Positions 6,448 to 12,095 of a stretch of 12,095 nt of DNA are shown here, one piece after another. Location of the stretch: contig CAZBIU010000212.1 of assembly GCA_964491625.1 (NCBI GenBank), positions 1 to 12,095 of the forward strand, in the 5' to 3' direction. Position numbers and translations under genes: made by a program. The notes under the pieces are model-generated. The model searched no databases. It had not been told where the DNA came from and saw only the letters and a program-made list of their open reading frames with translations. Each line of letters begins with the position of its first letter. Within the stretch, counting starts at the first letter, position 1. Origin of the DNA: Fen-1118 sp964491625. GTDB taxonomy: Bacteria > Myxococcota_A > Polyangia > Fen-1088.

Positions 6448-6480
6448 GCATCGATATTGTCGAGCGCGAGGAATAGGACC

Positions 6481-7773
6481 ATGAGCTCAATCAAGGCATC
6501 CATCGGTCGCTACCGCTGGTTCATCTGTCTGTTGTTGTTTCTCGCGACGACAGTCAACTACATCGATCGGCAGATTCTTGCCTTACTCAAGCCGATCCTC
6601 GACGATCAGCTCGGTTGGACCAACGAACAGTATGGGCTCATCAACTCCGCATTCCAGGGCGCGTATGCGGTGGGCCTGTTGTTGTTCGGCGTGTTCGTGG
6701 ATCGGGTCGGAACCAAGATTGGCTACGCTGTCTCCATCGCCGCCTGGAGCGTCGCCGCCATCGGGCATTCATTGGTCGGTGGCATAGGCGGGTTTCTACG
6801 GGCACGTCTTGCCCTTGGCATCAGCGAAGGCGGAAATTTTCCGTCGGCGATCAAGGCGGTCGCACTGTGGTTCCCGCGCAAGGAACGGGCGTTCGCGACC
6901 GCCTTGTTCAATTCAGGCGCCAACGTGGGAGCTATCGTAGCGCCCGCGGTGATTCCCTGGATTGCCGGTGCCTGGGGGTGGCGATCTGCGTTCGTCTTCG
7001 CGGGCATCGCCGGCTTATGCTGGCTTGGTCTGTGGCTGCCCTTCTACGACACGCCCGAACGGTCAAAGCGGCTCGCCGCCGACGAGCTTTCGTTGATTCG
7101 TTCCGACGTCGACGAGCAGGCGTCGGACGAGCGTCCGCTGGGCTGGCTGGCGATTCTCCGTTACCGTCAGGCGTACGCGTTCATCGTCGCCAAGTTCTTG
7201 ACCGACCCGGTGTGGTGGTTTTTCCTCATCTGGTTGCCCGACTTCTTCAAACAGTCCCGCGGCCTCGACATCAAGAAGAGCTGGGTGCACCTGGTTTCCA
7301 TCTACGCCATCGTGACGGTTCTAAGCATCATCGGTGGCTGGCTGGCGGGTTATCTCATCCGTCGTGGCTGGCCGTCCAACCGGGCGCGCAAGGTGGCGAT
7401 GCTGATCTTCGCGTGCGCTGTCACGCCGGTCTTCTTGGTCACGCAGGTGGGATTGTGGTCGGCCGTGGTGCTCATCGGCATTGCCGGCGCGGCCCACCAG
7501 GCATGGTCGGCCAACCTCTTCACCACGGTTTCGGACATGTTCCCCAAGCGCGCGGTCGCCTCGGTGGTTGGAATCGGCGGCATGGCAGGCTCGGTCGGCG
7601 GCATACTCTTCCCGACCTTCACCGGGATCTTGCTCGACCGATTCCGGGCCTCCGGCAACGTGACGGCCGGATACGCGATTCTCTTCGTGGTGTGCGGCTC
7701 GGCGTATTTGCTCGCGTTCGTGATCGGGCACTTGCTGGCGCCGCGGTTCGATCAGATCAAGCTCGGGGTGTGA
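6481..7773 (+). CDS. MFS transporter, anion:cation symporter / hexuronate type
   Basis: This is an inner-membrane transporter of 430 residues with about 12 hydrophobic helices. Family marks are NYIDRQ after helix 1 (26-31), the loop 2-3 motif A variant GVFVDRVGTKIGY (70-82), and GISEGGNFPSAIKAVALWFP (113-132) followed by RKERAFATALFNSGANVGA. These match the anion:cation symporter branch (ExuT/GudP/DgoT-like), which imports sugar acids such as glucuronate, galacturonate or galactonate with protons. The exact substrate cannot be read from sequence. The ATG at 6481 is chosen over upstream starts because helix 1 begins 11 residues later, GAGGAAT (6468-6474) is a well-spaced ribosome site, and the upstream part of the open frame is not family-like. 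It is transcribed alone, divergent from murB, with a dyad in front. Its last 22 bases overlap the convergent lipoprotein gene. Confidence 0.93.
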   Translation: MSSIKASIGRYRWFICLLLFLATTVNYIDRQILALLKPILDDQLGWTNEQYGLINSAFQGAYAVGLLLFGVFVDRVGTKIGYAVSIAAWSVAAIGHSLVGGIGGFLRARLALGISEGGNFPSAIKAVALWFPRKERAFATALFNSGANVGAIVAPAVIPWIAGAWGWRSAFVFAGIAGLCWLGLWLPFYDTPERSKRLAADELSLIRSDVDEQASDERPLGWLAILRYRQAYAFIVAKFLTDPVWWFFLIWLPDFFKQSRGLDIKKSWVHLVSIYAIVTVLSIIGGWLAGYLIRRGWPSNRARKVAMLIFACAVTPVFLVTQVGLWSAVVLIGIAGAAHQAWSANLFTTVSDMFPKRAVASVVGIGGMAGSVGGILFPTFTGILLDRFRASGNVTAGYAILFVVCGSAYLLAFVIGHLLAPRFDQIKLGV

Positions 7774-8543
7774 GAGCCAAGGACGTTCCCAGCCCCGCCG
7801 GCGTCGGTGCCGCTGGCCGCGGGCACGAAGAAGACGTTGCTGCTGGCCGATTGAAGGGTCGCACAGCCGGCGGTGTACAAACCATCGCCTGGTGTGCAGC
7901 CTAGGGCGTATGGCCCGTCGACGAAGTACCAACCGCCTACTGTCGCCGGGAGGCTCTCGGAATAGGTCGCATGGGCCGCTACCTCAGCGGCGGCCGAGCT
8001 GCATATCGTGAAGGCGTTCATCTGGTTCCAATCGGTCCCTCTGCACCAATACAACCGAACAGTGCCGCACCCCGCGAGGAAGAGGCTTTGGCTGGTCTGG
8101 TTCATCCAGGTCGCGCGGATCTGGCCGTCATAGGTTGCGCTGAGGGCCACGCCCGGTGTGCCGGTGTCGCCACCAGTGCCCGGCGCGGCACACGGAAGTA
8201 CCGTCCCTCCGGCTCCCGAACTGCCGCCAGGCGCGACAGCACCGCCGTCGCCGGCTCCCATTGATTGAGACCCGCCGGCTGCGGCGCCGCCAGAGGCAAC
8301 CGGACTGCCGCCCCCCGTGCCGGCCACGCCGCCGGACGAAGCCAAATTTCCATCCGTCTTCCCGGAATCCGCCTGGGGAACGCGAAGGGACCTTCCGCAG
8401 CCGATGCCCGCGGTTCCGGCTCCGCCCACGAGAGCCATGACGCACAAAAGACTCACCCAGCCTCGCACGGGTTTTGGATGCCGACCGCTCACCGTGGTCG
8501 CCGCGCTTGGCAAGGGCGAAGTTAGCGGTTCGCTTACCGACAT
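7752..8543 (-). CDS. Gly-rich linker lipoprotein with Cys-rich C-terminal domain
   Basis: This is a predicted exported lipoprotein of 263 residues, with no family recognised. A basic n-region (RHPKPVRGW, 21-29) and hydrophobic core (SLLCVMALVGGAGTAG) lead to a lipobox-like GIGC with C49 as the likely lipidated cysteine. Residues 60-117 are a low-complexity Gly/Ser/Ala linker of the kind common in myxobacterial surface lipoproteins. Residues 118-240 form a compact domain rich in Tyr/Trp and aromatic strands (GQIRATWMNQTSQSLFLAG, YWCRGTDW, GGWYFVDGPYALGC). It has six cysteines (118, 159, 167, 181, 216, 227), enough for three disulfides, and is probably a beta-sandwich outside the cytoplasm. The start at 8543 gives a long n-region; translation may begin later. 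The gene converges on the MFS gene with a 22-bp 3' overlap and is divergent from aceE. Confidence 0.8.
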   Translation of the reverse strand: MSVSEPLTSPLPSAATTVSGRHPKPVRGWVSLLCVMALVGGAGTAGIGCGRSLRVPQADSGKTDGNLASSGGVAGTGGGSPVASGGAAAGGSQSMGAGDGGAVAPGGSSGAGGTVLPCAAPGTGGDTGTPGVALSATYDGQIRATWMNQTSQSLFLAGCGTVRLYWCRGTDWNQMNAFTICSSAAAEVAAHATYSESLPATVGGWYFVDGPYALGCTPGDGLYTAGCATLQSASSNVFFVPAASGTDAGGAGNVLGSHTPSLI

Positions 8544-8607
8544 ACGCCGACAGGCGGCGCCCAGAAGTCACCTCTCGGCAGTAGGGGCGAAACGGGCGCC
8601 GCTGCCG

Positions 8608-8638
8608 TGCATCCTATCTTCGGCGGACGATGCATAAT
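8608..8638 (+). promoter_or_regulatory. Possible aceE promoter -10 and small dyad
   Basis: CATAAT (8633-8638) matches the sigma-70 -10 box at five of six bases, but no good -35 is found 16-18 bp upstream. A 6-bp dyad TGCATC (8608-8613) and GATGCA (8629-8634) overlaps it and could bind a regulator. If this -10 is real, transcription starts near 8645, which supports translation from ATG 8657 rather than 8630. Confidence 0.22.
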
Positions 8639-8656
8639 GTCCGACGAAGAACAGCC

Positions 8657-11374
8657 ATGCCGACCACAATAGATCCCCAGCAACTCGCCGAGCTCCCGGA
8701 GGGCGCCGAGCCCCCGCAAACCCCGCAAGACATCGATCCCGAAGAAACCAGGGAATGGATCGAGTCATTGGCTTCCACGCTCGAGCGGGACGGCGTCGAT
8801 CGGGCGCATTTCCTCCTGGAGCAGCTCGTCGACCACGCCCGGCGATCCGGCGCTCACCTGCCTTTCGACGCAACCACGGCGTACGTGAACACGATTCCGG
8901 TAACCCAGCAGCCGCGCGTGCCGGGCGATGCCACCCTGGAAAGGCGCATTCGGTCGCTCGTGCGTTGGAACGCCCTGGCGATGGTGGTGAATGCCAACCG
9001 CCACACGTCCGAGCTGGGCGGTCACATAGCCAGCTTCGCGTCGGCGGCCACGCTCTACGACGTGGGCTTCAACCACTTTTTCCGTGGGCCCGACTCGGAA
9101 AATGGGGGCGATTTGGTCTACTTTCAAGGGCATTCGGCGCCCGGCATCTACGCGCGCGCTTTCCTTGAAGGCCGTATCAGCGAGGACCAGCTTCGAGCAT
9201 TCCGGCAGGAAGTGGACGGCAAGGGACTGTCGTCCTACCCGCATCCCTACCTGATGCCCGACTTCTGGCAGTTTTCGACCGTGTCCATGGGCCTGACCTC
9301 GATGATGGCCATCTACCAGGCGCGCTTCATGCGCTACCTTGAGCACCGGGGCATCCTTGACACCAGCGGGCGCAAGGTGTGGGCATTTTTGGGCGACGGC
9401 GAGATGGACGAGCCGGAATCGTTGGGCGCCATTTCGCTGCCCGCGCGCGAGAAGCTCGACAACTTGGTCTTCGTGGTGAACTGCAATCTGCAGCGCCTCG
9501 ACGGTCCGGTGCGCGGCGATGGGAAGATTGTGCAAGAGCTGGAAGCGATCTTCCGCGGTGCCGGTTGGAACGTTATCAAGGTGCTGTGGGGCTCGTACTG
9601 GGATCCGCTGCTCCAGCGCGACACCAAAGGGATCCTGCGCAAGCGCATGATGGAATGCGTGGACGGCGAATACCAGGCCTACAAGGCCAAGGGCGGCGCG
9701 TTCACCCGCGACCACTTCTTCGGCAAGTACCCCGAGCTGGCCGCGATGGTGGCCAACATGAGCGACGAGGAGATCTGGTGGCTCAACCGCGGCGGGCACG
9801 ACCCAAGCAAGGTCTACACGGCGTACAAGGCCGCCATGGAGCACAAGGGCCAGCCCACCATCATCCTGGCCAAGACGGTGAAGGGCTACGGCATGGGTGA
9901 AGCGGGCGAGGGGCTCAACCCGACCCACCAGCAGAAGAAGATGGGTGAAGAGGCGCTCAAAGCGTTCCGGGACCGCTTCAGCATTCCGATCCCCGACGAA
10001 AAGATCGCGGAAGCGCCTTTCTACCGGCCGCCGGACAGCAGCAAGGAGGTGCGCTACATGCTGGAACGGCGCAAGGCCCTGGGGGGCTTTCTGCCCTCGC
10101 GTAGGCGGACCGCCGCACCGGTGCAGGCGCCTGGCCTGGACCTGTTCGAGACCCAGCTCAAGGGCTCCGGCGAGCACGAGATGTCGACCACCATGGCCTT
10201 CGTGCGCATCCTGACCCAGCTTGTGCGCGACCGGCACGTGGGCAAGTTCATCGTGCCCATCGTGCCCGACGAGGCGCGCACCTTCGGCATGGAGGGGCTG
10301 TTCCGGCAAATCGGGATCTACTCGTCGGTGGGCCAGCTTTACGAGCCGGTCGACGCCGAGCAACTGATGTCCTACAAGGAGATGAAGAACGGGCAGATCC
10401 TGGAAGAGGGCATCAACGAGGCCGGGTCGATATCGTCGTGGATCGCCGCGGGCACTGCGCACAGCAACCACGGCGTGAACATGATTCCCTTCTACTGCTA
10501 CTACTCGATGTTCGGCTTTCAGCGCACGGGTGACTTCGCGTGGGCCGCTGGCGACATGCGCACGCGTGGCTTCTTGATGGGCGGCACGGCAGGGCGGACC
10601 ACGCTCTCCGGCGAGGGGCTGCAGCACCAAGACGGACACAACCTGATCATCGCCTCCAGCATCCCCACTTGCATCTCGTACGACCCGACCTTCGCGTACG
10701 AGATGGCGGTCATCATCCAGGACGGCATTCGCCGCATGTATCAGGATCAGGAAGACGTCTTCTATTACGTCACCATGATGAACGAGAACTATCGCCACCC
10801 CGCCATGCCCGAGGGCGCGCGCGAAGGGATTCTGAAGGGGATGTACCTTCTGCGCGACCGCGGAGGGAAGGGCAAAGCGCAGATTCAGCTGCTCGGGTCG
10901 GGCACCATCCTGCGCGAGGTGCTGGCCGCCGCCGACCTGCTGGAACAGGACTTCGGCGTGGTGGCCGAGGTGTGGAGCGCCCCGAGCTTCAACCAGCTTC
11001 GTCGCGACGGCATCGATGCCGAGCGCTGGTCGATGCTGCATCCGGATTCGGCGCGGCGGCAAAGCTACGTCGAGACCTGCTTGGCGGACCGGCCCGGTCC
11101 GGTGGTTGCGGCCACCGACTACATGCGACTTTACCCCGACCAGATTCGCCCGTATTTGCACGACAAGCACTACGTGGTGCTGGGGACCGAGGGATTCGGC
11201 CGCAGCGACACCCGCAAGAACCTGCGCCGCTTCTTCGAGGTCGACCGTCGCTACGTTGCCCTGGCGGCGCTCAAGGCGTTGGCGGACCAGGGCAGCCTGC
11301 CCGGGGCCAAGGTTCGTGAAGCCATCGAAAAGTATGGCATCGACCCCGAGAAACCGAACCCGGTCACGGTGTAG
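8657..11374 (+). CDS. aceE: Pyruvate dehydrogenase E1 component, homodimeric type
   Basis: This thiamine-diphosphate enzyme decarboxylates pyruvate and passes the acetyl group to the lipoyl arm of E2, linking glycolysis to acetyl-CoA. At 905 residues it is slightly longer than E. coli AceE (887). Clear motifs include the N-terminal RHTSELGGHIASFASAATLY block with FNHFFRG, the ThDP/Mg motif GDGEMDEPES...NCNLQRLDGPV (G246 to about 282), LAKTVKGYGMGEAGEG, and EGINEAGS with E588 matching the conserved cofactor-activating Glu. The long block FYCYYSMFGFQRTGDFAWAA continues through DMRTRGFLMGGTAGRTTLSG to GLQHQDGH. ATG 8657 (MPTTIDPQQL) is preferred over ATG 8630, whose extra nine residues overlap the possible -10; neither has a strong ribosome site. 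An acidic, proline-rich N-terminus precedes the core and probably binds E2. It is followed 32 bp later by aceF on the same strand, so the two form an operon. Confidence 0.97.
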   Translation: MPTTIDPQQLAELPEGAEPPQTPQDIDPEETREWIESLASTLERDGVDRAHFLLEQLVDHARRSGAHLPFDATTAYVNTIPVTQQPRVPGDATLERRIRSLVRWNALAMVVNANRHTSELGGHIASFASAATLYDVGFNHFFRGPDSENGGDLVYFQGHSAPGIYARAFLEGRISEDQLRAFRQEVDGKGLSSYPHPYLMPDFWQFSTVSMGLTSMMAIYQARFMRYLEHRGILDTSGRKVWAFLGDGEMDEPESLGAISLPAREKLDNLVFVVNCNLQRLDGPVRGDGKIVQELEAIFRGAGWNVIKVLWGSYWDPLLQRDTKGILRKRMMECVDGEYQAYKAKGGAFTRDHFFGKYPELAAMVANMSDEEIWWLNRGGHDPSKVYTAYKAAMEHKGQPTIILAKTVKGYGMGEAGEGLNPTHQQKKMGEEALKAFRDRFSIPIPDEKIAEAPFYRPPDSSKEVRYMLERRKALGGFLPSRRRTAAPVQAPGLDLFETQLKGSGEHEMSTTMAFVRILTQLVRDRHVGKFIVPIVPDEARTFGMEGLFRQIGIYSSVGQLYEPVDAEQLMSYKEMKNGQILEEGINEAGSISSWIAAGTAHSNHGVNMIPFYCYYSMFGFQRTGDFAWAAGDMRTRGFLMGGTAGRTTLSGEGLQHQDGHNLIIASSIPTCISYDPTFAYEMAVIIQDGIRRMYQDQEDVFYYVTMMNENYRHPAMPEGAREGILKGMYLLRDRGGKGKAQIQLLGSGTILREVLAAADLLEQDFGVVAEVWSAPSFNQLRRDGIDAERWSMLHPDSARRQSYVETCLADRPGPVVAATDYMRLYPDQIRPYLHDKHYVVLGTEGFGRSDTRKNLRRFFEVDRRYVALAALKALADQGSLPGAKVREAIEKYGIDPEKPNPVTV

Positions 11375-11406
11375 AGTCGCCATCCACCTGCCGGAGGACA
11401 CAAGAC

Positions 11407-12095
11407 GTGGGCAAACTTAGCGATGTGACCGTACCCGATCTGGGCGACTTTCACGACGTGGGGGTGATTGAGATCCCGGTGAAGGTGGGCGACCGCGTGA
11501 CCAAGGACCAGGCGCTTTTGACCCTGGAAACCGACAAGGCGACCATGGACCTGCCGTCGCCCGCCGCGGGCGTTATCAAGGAGATCCTGGTCGCGATCGG
11601 GAACAAGGTGAACAAGGGATCGCGGGTCGTCGTGCTTGAAGCAGAGGAGGGGGCAGCGCCCGTCGCCCGCAAGCCAGAGACAGCCGCGGCTCCGGGTCCC
11701 AGGCCCCCGGTCCGTCCCCCGACGCCGGTTTTGGTCACTGCGCCGTCGGAGCCCGACGAGGCCGAGGTCGATCTGGGGGCTGGTCCGGCAGTCGCCTTAC
11801 GCAAGCCGGCTTCTCACGCGACGCCGATTCCGGAGGTCTTGGCCAAGGCCGCGCCGCCGCCGCCGCTGGCGGTGGTGAAGCCCCGCTCGCACGCGAGCCC
11901 GGCGATTCGCCGACTGGGGCGCGAGTTGGGCGTAGACCTCGGCCAGGTCAAGGGCACGGGTAGGAATGGAAGAATTCTCGATCTGGACGTGAAGAGCTAC
12001 GTGAAGGAGCACGTGGGCAAGGGGCAGTCGCAAGCCGGTGGCTTCGTGTTGCCCGAGGCGCCCTTCGTCGACTTCGGCCGCTTTGGCAGCATCGA
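11407..12095 (+). CDS. aceF: Dihydrolipoamide acetyltransferase E2 of pyruvate dehydrogenase, N-terminal part, cut by window edge
   Basis: E2 forms the core of the pyruvate dehydrogenase complex and transfers acetyl groups to CoA. The visible 229 residues show one lipoyl domain (1-78) with the lipoylated lysine K44 in LETDKATMD. A Pro/Ala-rich flexible linker follows (79-158), then a peripheral-subunit-binding domain (about 161-198: HASPAIRRLGRELGVDLGQV, then KGTGRNGRILDLDV), and then the first residues of the catalytic domain (APFVDFGRFGSI) before the edge. Only one lipoyl domain is present, against three in E. coli. The GTG start at 11407 is set by GGAGG at 11393-11397, nine bases upstream, and by the family N-terminus. 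The linker holds KPASHATP (132-139), an echo of KPRSHASP (158-165) at the start of the binding domain. The 32-bp gap to aceE indicates co-transcription; E3 may lie further on. Confidence 0.96.
   Translation, partial: MGKLSDVTVPDLGDFHDVGVIEIPVKVGDRVTKDQALLTLETDKATMDLPSPAAGVIKEILVAIGNKVNKGSRVVVLEAEEGAAPVARKPETAAAPGPRPPVRPPTPVLVTAPSEPDEAEVDLGAGPAVALRKPASHATPIPEVLAKAAPPPPLAVVKPRSHASPAIRRLGRELGVDLGQVKGTGRNGRILDLDVKSYVKEHVGKGQSQAGGFVLPEAPFVDFGRFGSI

Noticed and set aside
6262..6480. Longer N-terminus for the MFS transporter
   Set aside because: The extra 73 codons are not hydrophobic or family-like and cross the dyad and promoter region; ATG 6481 has a good ribosome site.
8630..8656. Upstream ATG for aceE
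   Set aside because: It adds nine residues unlike the family and overlaps a possible -10 box; kept only as an alternative.
8765..11401. Very long open frame on the minus strand, about 880 codons, opposite aceE
   Set aside because: It lies fully antisense to an unmistakable aceE, its product has no domain-like order and is rich in His/Arg/Val as expected from the complement of high-GC codons.

Overview
The window is high-GC bacterial DNA. A eukaryotic-type Ser/Thr kinase, a Gly/Ala-rich lipoprotein with a C-terminal Cys-rich domain, and a homodimeric-type pyruvate dehydrogenase operon together suggest a member of the Myxococcota (Polyangia-like) or a related deltaproteobacterial lineage. This is inferred from gene style only; there is no rRNA or marker gene to prove it.

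Left part (1-3250), accessory in character. A Ser/Thr kinase gene runs off the left edge on the minus strand. Its reading frame carries an in-frame TAG three codons after the only good ATG. Next is a small minus-strand toxin-antitoxin unit: an apparently intact 66-aa antitoxin overlapped by a ParE-like toxin start that loses family resemblance after about 33 residues. A 595-aa orphan protein follows. Hand-counted lines inside it are 52-60% GC, against 63-67% in lines sampled from the metabolic genes. Its C-terminal helical region holds a HEPN-like RN-x4-H motif. Both the antitoxin and the orphan have repeated or dyad motifs upstream that could be operators.

Middle part (3330-7773), mostly housekeeping. 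galM (aldose 1-epimerase, minus strand) is followed by a divergent four-helix-bundle gene of the 23S rRNA intervening-sequence/S23 family. That gene is bracketed by perfect 20-bp inverted arms built from a CGTGGC hexamer. After a possible DUF456-like coding scrap come murB (peptidoglycan precursor synthesis, minus strand) and a divergent MFS transporter of the anion:cation symporter/hexuronate type. A nested dyad lies in front of the transporter. The transporter and galM would both fit sugar or sugar-acid use, but they are not one operon.

Right part (7752-12095). A secreted lipoprotein on the minus strand overlaps the 3' end of the transporter gene tail to tail. A divergent promoter region of about 110 bp separates it from the pyruvate dehydrogenase operon: aceE (E1, complete) and then aceF (E2, cut by the window edge), 32 bp apart with a good Shine-Dalgarno for aceF. 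Together E1 and E2 turn pyruvate into acetyl-CoA; the E3 subunit is not in the window.

No tRNA, rRNA, CRISPR array, transposase or clear intrinsic terminator was seen.
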